Shown one piece after another: positions 25,672 through 35,545 of a stretch of DNA of 64,000 bases (position 1 is the first letter of the stretch; the number at the start of each line of letters is the position of its first letter). The stretch is taken from positions 186,001 through 250,000 of the forward strand of contig NZ_JAMLIE010000002.1 in assembly GCF_023954335.1 (NCBI RefSeq), in the 5' to 3' direction. The stretch comes from Aquamicrobium sp. Lineage in GTDB: Bacteria; Pseudomonadota; Alphaproteobacteria; Rhizobiales; Rhizobiaceae. The position numbers and the translations under genes are program-made. The notes beneath the pieces are model-generated. The model ran no database searches. It was not told the origin of the DNA and saw only the letters and a list, made by a program, of their open reading frames with translations.

Positions 25672-26811
25672 ATGAAATCGCTCGGCAGCATCCGCAGGAG
25701 CTTCGCGCCGTGGAACGATCCCGGGGCGCGGCCCTTCATCGCTTTCCGCAACGTCACCAAGCAGTTCGGCGATTTCACCGCCGTCAACGACCTGTCGCTC
25801 GACATCTACGAGCGCGAGTTCTTCGCCCTGCTCGGCGCGTCGGGCTGCGGCAAGTCGACCCTCCTGCGCATGCTGGCGGGCTTCGAGCATCCGACCTCCG
25901 GCCAGATCCTGCTCGACGGGCAGGACCTCGCCGGCATCCCGCCCTACCGGCGGCCGGTCAACATGATGTTCCAGTCCTACGCGCTGTTCCCGCACATGAC
26001 GGTGGAGGCCAACATCGCCTTCGGCTTGAAGCAGGACGGCATGCCGAAGCCGCAGATCGAGGCGCGGGTGAAGGAGATGCTGAAGCTCGTGCGGCTGGAG
26101 CAATTCGCGAAACGCAAGCCGCACCAGCTTTCCGGCGGCCAGCGCCAGCGCGTGGCGCTCGCCCGCTCGGTCGCCAAGCGGCCGAAGGTGCTGCTGCTCG
26201 ACGAGCCGCTCGGCGCGCTCGACAAGAAGCTGCGCGAGGCGACGCAGTTCGAGCTGATGGACTTGCAGCAGGAGCTCGGCCTGACCTTCGTCGTCGTCAC
26301 CCACGACCAGGAGGAGGCGATGACCATGGCCGACCGCATCGCCATCATGGACAAGGGCAAGGTGATGCAGGTGGCGACGCCGGCCGAGGTCTACGAGGCG
26401 CCGGCCTCGCGCTTCGTCGCCGACTTCGTCGGCAATGTGAACATCCTCGAGGGCACGGTCTCCGAGCGCAGCGGCGCCATCGCCACGATCACCGGCGCCA
26501 GCGGCGCGCAGATCAGGGTCGAGAACGCGGGGGAGGCGCAAGCCGGCAGCACCGTCGCCTTCGCCATCCGCCCGGAGAAGATCAAGGTCTCCTCCAAGCG
26601 CCCCGAGGGCGCGGCCAACGTCATGGAGGGCGCGATCTGGGACCTCGCCTATCTCGGCGACATGACCGTCTACCACGTCAAGCTGGCCGACGGGCAGGTG
26701 GTGACGGCGAGCGCCCTCAACAGCTCGCGCACCGTCGAGGACCCGCTGAGCTGGGACGACACGGCCTGGATTTCCTTCGCGCCGGACGCCGGCGTCGTGC
26801 TGACGCGTTAG
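25672..26811 (+). CDS. polyamine ABC transporter ATP-binding protein (PotG-like)
   Basis: 379 residues. Walker A GASGCGKST, the Q-loop MMFQSYALFPHM, signature LSGGQRQRVALARSV and Walker B VLLLDEPLGALDK are intact. A C-terminal TOBE-type regulatory domain is present (VAFAIRPEKIKV). It energises the PotHI channel. The gene follows potF after a terminator-like hairpin and is 16 bases from potH. Confidence 0.92.
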   Translation: MKSLGSIRRSFAPWNDPGARPFIAFRNVTKQFGDFTAVNDLSLDIYEREFFALLGASGCGKSTLLRMLAGFEHPTSGQILLDGQDLAGIPPYRRPVNMMFQSYALFPHMTVEANIAFGLKQDGMPKPQIEARVKEMLKLVRLEQFAKRKPHQLSGGQRQRVALARSVAKRPKVLLLDEPLGALDKKLREATQFELMDLQQELGLTFVVVTHDQEEAMTMADRIAIMDKGKVMQVATPAEVYEAPASRFVADFVGNVNILEGTVSERSGAIATITGASGAQIRVENAGEAQAGSTVAFAIRPEKIKVSSKRPEGAANVMEGAIWDLAYLGDMTVYHVKLADGQVVTASALNSSRTVEDPLSWDDTAWISFAPDAGVVLTR

Positions 26812-26827
26812 GTAAGGGGAAGCGGCG

Positions 26828-27802
26828 ATGAGCGGAGCGACCTCGGCGGCGGACGGCAAGGCGGCAACGGCATCACGCGGCGAAGGGGGCGGCGGGCGGC
26901 TGCTTGCCGCCATCACAAGCCGTTTCGTCATCCTCGTTCCCTATCTGTGGCTGCTGTTCTTCTTCCTCGTCCCGTTCCTCATCGTCTTCAAGATATCGCT
27001 GTCGCAGACGGCGATCGCCATGCCGCCCTACATGCCGACGCTCGACATCGGCGCGGGGTTTTCGGCGCTGATCGAGGGGCTGCGCGAGCTTTCCTTCGAC
27101 AACTATCTGTGGCTGCTCGACGACGCGCTCTATTTCAACGCCTATGTGTCGAGCGTCGTCATCGCCGCGGTCTCGACCTTCCTGACGCTGCTGGTCGGCT
27201 ATCCGCTGGCCTACGCCATGGCGCGCGCGCCGGGCTCGATGCGCCCGGTCCTCCTGATGCTGGTGATCCTGCCGTTCTGGACCTCGTTCCTGATCCGCGT
27301 CTACGCCTGGATCGGCATCCTGAAGCCGGAGGGGCTGCTCAACCAGTTCCTGATGTGGGTCGGTGTCATCGACACGCCGCTGCTGATCATGAACACCCAT
27401 ACGGCAATCTTCATCGGCATCGTCTATTCCTACCTGCCGTTCATGGTGCTGCCGCTTTACGCGACGCTGGAGAAGATGGACTTCTCGCTGATCGAGGCGG
27501 CGCAGGACCTCGGCTGCCCGCCGACCGCGGCGTTCTGGAAGATCACCTTCCCGCTGTCGCTGCCGGGCGTCGTCGCTGGGTGCCTGCTGGTGTTCATCCC
27601 GGCGGTCGGCGAGTTCGTCATTCCCGACCTTCTCGGCGGCTCGCAGACGCTGATGATCGGCAAGACGCTGTGGAACGAGTTCTTCGCCAACCGCGACTGG
27701 CCGGTGGCCTCGGCGGTTGCGATCATCCTGCTCCTGATCCTCGTCCTGCCGATCATGTTCTTCCAGCGCTCGCAGGCGCTGGCGCAGGAAAAGGGGAGGT
27801 AG
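26828..27802 (+). CDS. polyamine ABC transporter permease (PotH-like)
   Basis: 324 residues. Six membrane helices are visible, among them PYLWLLFFFLVPFLIVFKI and YVSSVVIAAVSTFLTLLVGYP. The EAA cytoplasmic loop reads EAAQDLGCPPTAAFWKITFPLSLPG, where the ATPase docks. An inner-membrane channel subunit, encoded 4 bases before potI. Confidence 0.92.
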   Translation: MSGATSAADGKAATASRGEGGGGRLLAAITSRFVILVPYLWLLFFFLVPFLIVFKISLSQTAIAMPPYMPTLDIGAGFSALIEGLRELSFDNYLWLLDDALYFNAYVSSVVIAAVSTFLTLLVGYPLAYAMARAPGSMRPVLLMLVILPFWTSFLIRVYAWIGILKPEGLLNQFLMWVGVIDTPLLIMNTHTAIFIGIVYSYLPFMVLPLYATLEKMDFSLIEAAQDLGCPPTAAFWKITFPLSLPGVVAGCLLVFIPAVGEFVIPDLLGGSQTLMIGKTLWNEFFANRDWPVASAVAIILLLILVLPIMFFQRSQALAQEKGR

Positions 27803-27806
27803 GGCG

Positions 27807-28628
27807 ATGGAAGGCAGGCTTTCCCGCTTCAACGTCGTCACGCTCGTCCTCGGCTTCGCCTTTCTCTATCTGCCGATCGTGCTGCTCATCATCTATTCGT
27901 TCAACGCCTCGCGGCTGGTGACGGTGTGGGGCGGGTTCTCGACGCGCTGGTACGTGGCGCTGTTCTCCAATCAGGGCCTGCTCGATGCCGCCTGGGTGAC
28001 GGCGCGCGTCGCTTTCGTCTCGGCGACCGTCGCGACCGTGCTCGGCACGTTGGCGGCGCTGGCGCTCACACGCTACACGCGCTTCCGCGGCCGCTTCCTG
28101 TTCTCGGGCATGGTGTTCGCGCCGCTGGTCATGCCCGAGGTCATTACCGGCCTGTCGCTGCTGCTGCTGTTCGTCGCCGTCGGCTTCGACCGTGGCTTCA
28201 TGACGGTGACGCTCGCCCACATCACCTTCACCATGTGCTTCGTTGCCGTCGTCGTGCAGTCGCGGCTGATCTCGTTCGACCGCTCGCTGGAGGAGGCGGC
28301 GATGGATCTCGGCGCGACGCCGACGCGCACCTTCTTCCAGGTGACGCTGCCGGTGATCATGCCGGCGGTGGTGGCGGGCTGGATGCTGGCCTTCACGCTA
28401 TCGCTCGACGATCTGGTGATCGCCTCCTTCACCTCCGGCCCCGGCGCGACGACGCTGCCGATGAAGATCTACAGCCAGGTGCGCCTCGGCGTCACGCCGG
28501 AGATCAACGCCGTCTGCACCCTGCTCATCGCGGTCGTCACCATCGGCGTCCTCGTCGCCGCCGTCGTCAACAAGCGCCGCGACGTGCAGCGCCAGCGCGA
28601 CGAGCAGGCGGCGCAGCAGGAAGGCTAG
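27807..28628 (+). CDS. polyamine ABC transporter permease (PotI-like)
   Basis: 273 residues, partner of the preceding permease. Membrane helices (VTLVLGFAFLYLPIVLLIIYSFN and others) and the EAA loop EEAAMDLGATPTRTFFQVTLPVIMPA are visible. LSLDDLVIASFTSGPGATTLP is characteristic of PotI. The C-terminal tail is short and polar (KRRDVQRQRDEQ). Last gene of the pot operon. Confidence 0.92.
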   Translation: MEGRLSRFNVVTLVLGFAFLYLPIVLLIIYSFNASRLVTVWGGFSTRWYVALFSNQGLLDAAWVTARVAFVSATVATVLGTLAALALTRYTRFRGRFLFSGMVFAPLVMPEVITGLSLLLLFVAVGFDRGFMTVTLAHITFTMCFVAVVVQSRLISFDRSLEEAAMDLGATPTRTFFQVTLPVIMPAVVAGWMLAFTLSLDDLVIASFTSGPGATTLPMKIYSQVRLGVTPEINAVCTLLIAVVTIGVLVAAVVNKRRDVQRQRDEQAAQQEG

Positions 28629-28703
28629 TGCTGTAGGGGGCGAATTTCACTTTCGCCGCGGCTGGGTTAGTCTGGCGGCACGGATCAAGGAAGGAAACCG
28701 TTC

Positions 28704-29624
28704 ATGCTGCCCCTGTTCGACATGCTCGCCAATGCCCAGAACGGCAACGCCATCGATCAGATGGCGCGGCAGTTTGGCCTCTCCCAGCAACAGGCGCAGG
28801 AGGCGATGGCGGCGCTGATGCCGGCCTTCAGCCAGGGGCTGAAGCGCAATACCGCCAACCCCTACGATCTCGGCAGCTTCCTGTCGGCGCTCGCCTCGGG
28901 CCAGCACGCGAAATATTTCGAGGACGCGGCCGCCGCCTTCACGCCGCAGGGCATGCAGGAGGGCAACGGCATCCTCGGCCACCTGTTCGGCTCCAAGGAG
29001 CTGTCGCGCGCCGTCGCGGCGCAGGCGGCGCAGGCGACGGGCATCGCCCAGCAGACCCTGCAGCAGATGCTGCCCGCACTCGCCTCGATGATCATGGGCG
29101 GCCTGTTCAAGCAGTCGACGGGGCAGATGAGCGCCGCCGGCTTCGGCGGACAGGGCAACCCGCTTCAGGAGATCATCGAGCAGATGATGAAGCAGGGCGG
29201 CGGCTTCGGCATGCCGCAGCCGGCCCCGCAGCAGCGCCAGGCGCCGCAGCAGCCCAACCCGTTCGACAATCCCTTGGGCAAGATCCTCGAAGGCATGTTC
29301 GGCGGCGGCGCGGCGCAATCGCAGCCCCGGCAGCGGCAGGCGCCGCAGAGCCCCTATGGCGACAACCCGCTCGGCCGCATCTTCGAGGAGATGCTGGGCG
29401 GCGGCCAGCGGCAGGCGGAGCCAGCGCCGCAATCGCAGCCTCGGGCGAAGCCCAAGGCCAGCCAGAAGACGAATCCGAGCGGGCGTCCGCGCACGCCCTA
29501 TGACGATCTGTTCGGCGACATGTTCGAGGCCGGCGCCAAGACGCGCGACGACTACCAGAAGAACATGGAATCGGTGTTCGACCAGTTCCTCCAGGGCATG
29601 GAGAAGCGCGGCCGCGGCCGCTGA
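28704..29624 (+). CDS. DUF937 (YidB-like) domain protein
   Basis: 306 residues. The N-terminal ~130 residues are helical and match the DUF937 family (LARQFGL-like QMARQFGLSQQQAQEAMAALMPAFSQGLKRN). The second half is low complexity, rich in Gln, Pro and Gly with repeated NPLG/NPFDNPLG units, and is probably disordered. There is no signal peptide or membrane segment. Function unknown. It stands alone between the pot operon and a minus-strand small gene. Confidence 0.75.
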   Translation: MLPLFDMLANAQNGNAIDQMARQFGLSQQQAQEAMAALMPAFSQGLKRNTANPYDLGSFLSALASGQHAKYFEDAAAAFTPQGMQEGNGILGHLFGSKELSRAVAAQAAQATGIAQQTLQQMLPALASMIMGGLFKQSTGQMSAAGFGGQGNPLQEIIEQMMKQGGGFGMPQPAPQQRQAPQQPNPFDNPLGKILEGMFGGGAAQSQPRQRQAPQSPYGDNPLGRIFEEMLGGGQRQAEPAPQSQPRAKPKASQKTNPSGRPRTPYDDLFGDMFEAGAKTRDDYQKNMESVFDQFLQGMEKRGRGR

Positions 29625-29640
29625 TCCCGAAGGTGAAATG

Positions 29641-29672
29641 AAAAAAGCCCGGCCCTTTCGCAAGAGCCGGGC
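29641..29672 (-). terminator. intrinsic terminator of the DUF1127 gene
   Basis: On the minus strand an 11-base stem (GCCCGGC arm paired with GCCGGGC, extended by four pairs) closes a GCGA tetraloop and is followed by six T residues. It lies about 57 bases downstream of the stop at 29729. Confidence 0.75.
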
Positions 29673-29728
29673 AGGAGGCAGGCCGCCGGTGGGCCGGCGA
29701 TGGGGAGCCTGCGGGTAGGGAAGCCTTG

Positions 29729-29980
29729 TCAGGAATGGGCGCGTTCGCGCGCCACCGAGGCGAGACGCCGGGTCGGGTCGACGCCGAGGGGCGCGCGCCG
29801 GGCGAAATCGAGATCGAGCCGCATCAGCCCGATATCCGCCAGCCCGCGGTCGGAGAGGTCGCGCAGGTGGTCGAGCTGGCGGCGGTTGGCGAAGGCGCGC
29901 GCCAGCCCGCGCAGCGCCTCGCTGATCGCGGCCGGCCTTTCGGCTACAATTGCGGACGAGTGACGGTCGAGGGCGCTCAT
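29729..29980 (-). CDS. DUF1127 domain small protein
   Basis: 83 residues. The C-terminal half LDHLRDLSDRGLADIGLMRLDLDFA carries the DUF1127 (YjiS-like) signature L-x-x-L-x-D-x-x-L-x-D-I-G. Members with this motif in alphaproteobacteria have been linked to RNA binding and phosphate or carbon stress; no such role is shown here. It is divergent from a LysR regulator and ends at a strong terminator, so control by that LysR protein is plausible. Confidence 0.8.
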   Translation of the reverse strand: MSALDRHSSAIVAERPAAISEALRGLARAFANRRQLDHLRDLSDRGLADIGLMRLDLDFARRAPLGVDPTRRLASVARERAHS

Positions 29981-30096
29981 GTCTTCATCTCCTTGGCGCT
30001 CGGGCGCACACCCTCGCGCCGCCGCATGGGAGGATGCGGCCGGCAGGCGGACGGGATGCGCTTGAACTGTGCGAGCATAGCTTTCTCATGCCGGCA

Positions 30097-30135
30097 TTGA
30101 TTAATCCAACGAATGTTTTTAATGTTTGGGATCAA
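30097..30135. promoter_or_regulatory. LysR-type binding region
   Basis: An interrupted dyad, ATCCAAC (30104-30110) and GTTTGGGAT (30124-30132), lies within TTGAT...ATCAA flanks in the divergent DUF1127/LysR promoter. Size and position suit a LysR box; the rest of the 174-base gap shows no gene. Confidence 0.4.
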
Positions 30136-30154
30136 TTGATGTTATGGGTTTGTC

Positions 30155-31111
30155 ATGGCGGCTCCCCTCGATCTCGATCAGCTCCACACCTTCGTCACCA
30201 TCGCCGACATGGGCAGCTTCACCCGCGCGGCCGAGGAGGTGCACCGCACCCAGTCGGCCGTCTCCATGCAGATGCGGCGGCTCGAGGAGCGGATCGGCAA
30301 GCCGCTGTTCGAGAAGGACGGGCGCTCCAACCGGCTGACGGAGGAGGGCGAGCGGCTTCTGACCTATGCGCGGCGGCTCCTGCGGCTGAACCGCGAGACG
30401 CTCGCCGCCTTCGACGACGCCACGCTCGAAGGCTCGATCCGCATCGGCACGCCGGACGACTACGCCGACCGCTTCCTGCCGGAGATCATGGCCCGCTTCG
30501 CCCGCTCCAACCCGCGCGTCGAGCTTTCCGTCGTCTGCGAGCCGACGGTCAATCTGGTCGACCAGCTGAAGCGCGGCCAGCTCGACATCGCCATCGTCAC
30601 CCACTCGAACGAGCGCAGCCTCTCCGACGTGGTGCGGCGCGAGCCGCTGCTGTGGGTCACGTCCGCCAACCATTCCATCCACGAGGAGGAGGTGCTTCCG
30701 CTCGCGGTCGGGCGCACCACCTGCCTGTGGCGCCGGGCCGCCTGCGACGTGCTCGACCAGATGGGCCGCGACTATCGCATCCTGTTCTCGAGCTGGTCGG
30801 CGACGGTGCTGATCGCCACGGTCCTGTCCGGCCAGGCCGTCTCCGTGCTGCCCGAATGCGCGCTGCGCCCGGGCATGCGCATCCTCGGCGAGGCCGACGG
30901 CTTCGGCGCGCTGCCCGAGGTGCGCATCGGCATCATGCGCGGCCATTCCAGCCAGCCGGAGATCGTCGACGCGCTGGCGCGCCACATCGCCGAGAGCCTC
31001 GACAACATCTCGGTGCCGTCGGGCGAGGAGATCGGCCAGTTCGATTTCGACGCGCTGCCCTTCGCGCGGCTCAAGCGGCAGAAGCAGAAGCAGCCCGCCG
31101 CCGTCTGGTGA
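30155..31111 (+). CDS. LysR family transcriptional regulator
   Basis: 318 residues. The N-terminal winged helix-turn-helix reads LDQLHTFVTIADMGSFTRAAEEVHRTQSAVSMQMRRLEE, and a periplasmic-binding-like effector domain starts near residue 90 (GSIRIGTPDDYADRFLPEIM). The effector is unknown. It is divergent from the DUF1127 gene and followed by xseA after 50 bases. The start at 30155 gives a standard-length N-terminus. Confidence 0.9.
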   Translation: MAAPLDLDQLHTFVTIADMGSFTRAAEEVHRTQSAVSMQMRRLEERIGKPLFEKDGRSNRLTEEGERLLTYARRLLRLNRETLAAFDDATLEGSIRIGTPDDYADRFLPEIMARFARSNPRVELSVVCEPTVNLVDQLKRGQLDIAIVTHSNERSLSDVVRREPLLWVTSANHSIHEEEVLPLAVGRTTCLWRRAACDVLDQMGRDYRILFSSWSATVLIATVLSGQAVSVLPECALRPGMRILGEADGFGALPEVRIGIMRGHSSQPEIVDALARHIAESLDNISVPSGEEIGQFDFDALPFARLKRQKQKQPAAVW

Positions 31112-31161
31112 CTTGACCTTGATGACTTGACCTTGTCGGGCGAGGGGGCATCAATCGCGCC

Positions 31162-32682
31162 ATGAGCGATCCGTTCTTCGATGCCGATTCGCGCGCCGTC
31201 ACCCCTTCCGTGACCAACGCGGCAGAATTCACCGTCTCCGAGCTGTCCGGGGCGCTGAAGCGCACGGTCGAGGACGCGTTCGGCAATGTCAGGGTGCGCG
31301 GCGAGATCTCCGGCTATCGCGGGCCGCATTCCTCGGGCCACGCCTATTTCGCGCTGAAGGACGAGCGCGCGCGCCTCGAAGCGGTGATCTGGAAGGGCAC
31401 GTTCTCGCGGCTGAAGTTCCGGCCGGAGGAAGGCATGGAGGTGATCGCCTCCGGCAAGCTGACCACCTATCCCGGCTCGTCGAAATACCAGATCGTCATC
31501 GACAATCTGGAGCCGGCCGGGGCCGGCGCGCTGATGGCGCTGCTGGAGGAGCGGCGCAGGCGGCTCGCCGCCGAGGGGCTGTTCGACGCGGAACGCAAGC
31601 AGCTCCTGCCGTTCATGCCGCGCGTCATTGGCGTCGTCACCTCGCCGACCGGGGCGGTCATCCGTGACATCGTCCACCGCATCTCAGACCGCTTCCCGCT
31701 CCATGTCGTCGTCTGGCCGGTCCGGGTGCAGGGCGAGACGGCGGGCGCGGAGGTCGCGGCGGCGATTGCCGGCTTCAACGCGCTCGACCCGATCGGCCCG
31801 GTGCCGGTGCCCGACGTGCTGATCGTGGCGCGCGGCGGCGGCAGCCTGGAAGACCTTTGGGGCTTCAACGACGAGGCCGTGGTGCGCGCCGTCGCCGCCT
31901 CGCACATCCCTGTCATCTCGGCGGTCGGCCACGAGACGGACTGGACGCTGATCGACCACGCGGCGGACGTGCGCGCGCCGACGCCGACGGGCGCGGCCGA
32001 GCTCGCGGTCCCGGTCAAGGCGGACTTGGAGGCGGCGCTGGCGCGGCTTGCCGCGCGGCTGCGCGGCTGCATGTCGCGCCATGGCGAGCGCAAGCGCGAG
32101 GCGTTGCGCGCCGTGTCGCGGGCGCTGCCGTCGATCGACGATCTCCTCGCCATGCCGCGTCGCGATTTCGACGAGGCGGCGAGCCGGCTGTCGCGGGCGC
32201 TGGCCGCCAGCACCGAGGCGAAGCGGCTGCGCTTCAGGGGCCTGCGGCTGTCGCCGGCCTTGCTGGAGCGACGGCTGGCCGAAGCGCGCACCCGCCTTGC
32301 CCGCGACGCCGGGCGCGTGTCGCCCGAGGCGCTGCGGCGGCGGATCGAGCTTCACGGCGAGGCGCTGGAGCGCCTCGGCCGCCGCGCCGATCAGTCGATC
32401 GCCATCGCGCGGGAGCGGCGCACGGTGCGGCTGGCGCAGGCGTGGCGGCTGGCCGAGACGCTGTCCCACCGCTCGGTGCTGCGGCGCGGCTTCGCGCTGG
32501 TGCGCGACGCGCAAGGCCTGCCGGTCAAGTCCGCCGCCGCGGTCGGGCCGGGCGATGCGCTTGCCATCGAGTTCGCCGACGGCAGCGTCGATGCGGTCGC
32601 CTCCGGCGGCGAGTCGGTGCGGCCGGTGACGCGCAAGCAGGCGCGGAAGCCGGAAGGCGGCGGCCAAGGATCGCTGTTCTGA
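31162..32682 (+). CDS. xseA: exodeoxyribonuclease VII large subunit
   Basis: 506 residues. An N-terminal OB-fold (FTVSELSGALKRTVEDAFGNVRVRGEISG) is followed by the conserved catalytic region with GVVTSPTGAVIRDI, LIVARGGGSLEDLWGFNDEAVVRA and SAVGHETDWTLIDHAADVRAPTPTGAAE. A coiled-coil region rich in Arg/Leu follows, then a variable tail. With the small subunit XseB (not in the window) it degrades single-stranded DNA from both ends. The family usually has about 450-530 residues. Confidence 0.95.
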   Translation: MSDPFFDADSRAVTPSVTNAAEFTVSELSGALKRTVEDAFGNVRVRGEISGYRGPHSSGHAYFALKDERARLEAVIWKGTFSRLKFRPEEGMEVIASGKLTTYPGSSKYQIVIDNLEPAGAGALMALLEERRRRLAAEGLFDAERKQLLPFMPRVIGVVTSPTGAVIRDIVHRISDRFPLHVVVWPVRVQGETAGAEVAAAIAGFNALDPIGPVPVPDVLIVARGGGSLEDLWGFNDEAVVRAVAASHIPVISAVGHETDWTLIDHAADVRAPTPTGAAELAVPVKADLEAALARLAARLRGCMSRHGERKREALRAVSRALPSIDDLLAMPRRDFDEAASRLSRALAASTEAKRLRFRGLRLSPALLERRLAEARTRLARDAGRVSPEALRRRIELHGEALERLGRRADQSIAIARERRTVRLAQAWRLAETLSHRSVLRRGFALVRDAQGLPVKSAAAVGPGDALAIEFADGSVDAVASGGESVRPVTRKQARKPEGGGQGSLF

Positions 32683-32700
32683 GCTTTCGGGGGGAAGAAG

Positions 32701-32777
32701 TGGTACGGTTGGGTGGATTTGAACCACCGACCTCTGGTGCCACAAACCAGCGCTCTAACCAACTGAGCTACAACCGC
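32701..32777 (-). tRNA. tRNA-His (anticodon GTG)
   Basis: A full cloverleaf can be folded: acceptor GCGGTTG/CAACCGT, anticodon arm CTGGT-TTGTGGC-ACCAG with anticodon GTG, T arm GGTGG-TTCAAAT-CCACC, and encoded CCA. The acceptor end has G1:U72 and discriminator A73, and the base before G1 is T rather than the usual G-1. Loss of G-1 with A73 is the known alphaproteobacterial form of tRNA-His. The rest of 32778-32942 shows no gene. Confidence 0.95.
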
Positions 32778-32942
32778 ATGCACACGCCTTAAGGGCTGGC
32801 GTGGCTCTTACGGGCAATCGGCGGCGATTTCAAGTGCGACGAGGGGCCGATCACGGCTTTAATCCGGCAGTCCTCACGATTTGGGGCAGGGCATCGGTTT
32901 TCGGGCAGCGATCCGTGCCCGTCGCGGCGGCGGCAAGCCGGA

Positions 32943-32973
32943 AAGAAAAAAGGAGCGGTCCGAAGATCGCTCC
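32943..32973 (-). terminator. intrinsic terminator of the csbD-like gene
   Basis: On the minus strand GGAGCGATC-TTCG-GACCGCTCC (one mismatch in the stem) is followed by TTTTTTCTTTC. A second small hairpin (AACCCG/CGGGGTT, 32988-33004) sits just after the stop codon. Confidence 0.7.
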
Positions 32974-33004
32974 AGAAGTGGTGCTGTAAACCCGAAAGCG
33001 GGGT

Positions 33005-33184
33005 TCAGATCGCGTTCTTGACCTTCTGGCGTACGTCGCCGACGCCCTTCTGGACCTTGCCGGCGACCTTGTCGGCCTTGCCTTCGGCCTGGAGCTTCTT
33101 CGAGCCCGTGACCTTGCCCGCGGCTTCCTTCACGGCGCCCTTGGCCTGCTTGGCCACGCCCTTGACCTGATCCTTGTTGACCAT
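33005..33184 (-). CDS. CsbD family stress protein
   Basis: 59 residues from the ATG at 33184 with AAGGAA upstream; the longer frame to 33217 lacks a ribosome site. MVNKDQVKGVAKQAKGAVKEAAGKVTG and VAGKVQKGVGDVRQKVKNAI are the Lys/Ala/Gly-rich heptads typical of CsbD proteins, which are small, hydrophilic, stress-induced and of unknown mechanism. It lies between tRNA-His and groEL on the minus strand. Confidence 0.85.
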   Translation of the reverse strand: MVNKDQVKGVAKQAKGAVKEAAGKVTGSKKLQAEGKADKVAGKVQKGVGDVRQKVKNAI

Positions 33185-33271
33185 CTCGCCTGTTCCTTTC
33201 GCCAATGCCGCATCCATGCGGCGTTAAAGAACGAGCCAGACGGGTTTTGGTTGCGCGGATGCGCTCGCGCT

Positions 33272-33319
33272 CTCTGCGCAATACGAAAAGAAAGGCTCTG
33301 CGCAATACGAAAAGAAAGG
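33272..33319. repeat. exact 24-base tandem duplication in the groEL trailer
   Basis: Two identical 24-base units, 33272-33295 and 33296-33319, each starting CTCTGCGCAATACGAAAAG. The second unit runs into the groEL terminator, so the duplication also copies the T-rich tail seen on the minus strand. Confidence 0.85.
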
Positions 33320-33337
33320 GCGGCATCGCTGCCGCCC
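33318..33337 (-). terminator. intrinsic terminator of groEL
   Basis: On the minus strand GGGCGGCA-GCGA-TGCCGCCC is followed by TTTCTTTTCG, about 28 bases after the groEL stop. Confidence 0.75.
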
Positions 33338-33364
33338 CTTCCCGGTCTGGTCTTCGGGCAGGAC

Positions 33365-35001
<1,637 letters not shown>

Positions 35002-35076
35002 GTTCAGCTCCTGTTTTCGAGGCCGCTCCGCATGCGGGCCGGCCGAATGTCAATGAAAGGGATGGGAACCGGCCGA

Positions 35077-35373
35077 TCAGCCGATGATGCCGAGAATGTC
35101 GGATTCCTTCATGATCAGCAGGTCTTCGCCGTTGAGCTTGACCTCGGTGCCCGACCACTTGCCGAACAGGACGCGGTCGCCGGCCTTGACCTCCAGCGGA
35201 ACGAGCTTGCCGTTCTCGTCGCGCGCGCCGGAGCCGGCGGCGACGATCTCGCCTTCCTGCGGCTTCTCCTTGGCGGTGTCGGGGATGATGATGCCGCCTG
35301 CGGTCTTCTCTTCGGATTCGACCCGGCGGACGACCACGCGGTCATGGAGCGGGCGGAACTTCGACTTTGCCAT
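35077..35373 (-). CDS. groES: co-chaperonin GroES
   Basis: 98 residues, full length. It opens KFRPLHDRVVVRRVESEEKTAGGIIIPDTAKEKPQEG, which includes the mobile loop that contacts GroEL, and ends LIMKESDILGIIG. It caps the GroEL ring. First gene of the operon, 75 bases before groEL, under a CIRCE element. Unlike groEL it is intact. Confidence 0.96.
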   Translation of the reverse strand: MAKSKFRPLHDRVVVRRVESEEKTAGGIIIPDTAKEKPQEGEIVAAGSGARDENGKLVPLEVKAGDRVLFGKWSGTEVKLNGEDLLIMKESDILGIIG

Positions 35374-35436
35374 GTCTTGGGTGTCCTTAAAAAACTGGTT
35401 TGAGAGGTTCCCTCCATCCGGCGACGCCGGACGCGG

Positions 35437-35463
35437 TTAGCACTCGCCATTGGTGAGTGCTAA
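35437..35463. promoter_or_regulatory. CIRCE element (HrcA operator)
   Basis: TTAGCACTC (35437-35445), nine-base spacer, GAGTGCTAA (35455-35463): a perfect CIRCE inverted repeat upstream of groES. HrcA repressor binding gives heat-shock control of groESL. Confidence 0.95.
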
Positions 35464-35473
35464 CATGACGGGT

Positions 35474-35502
35474 GAGATAGTGAGGGCTTGCCGGGCTGTC
35501 AA
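35474..35502 (-). promoter_or_regulatory. groESL promoter
   Basis: On the minus strand TTGACA (35502-35497) and TATCTC (35479-35474) are separated by 17 bases, just upstream of CIRCE, so the operator falls in the early transcribed region. Confidence 0.6.
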
Positions 35503-35545
35503 TATCGAAGGCGATTTATCGCTAACGGCAGCAGCCGAAAGGACG

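Noticed and set aside
33272..33319. Possible CRISPR repeat
   Set aside because: Only two units, directly adjacent with no spacer; a simple tandem duplication. No CRISPR array or cas gene is seen in the window.
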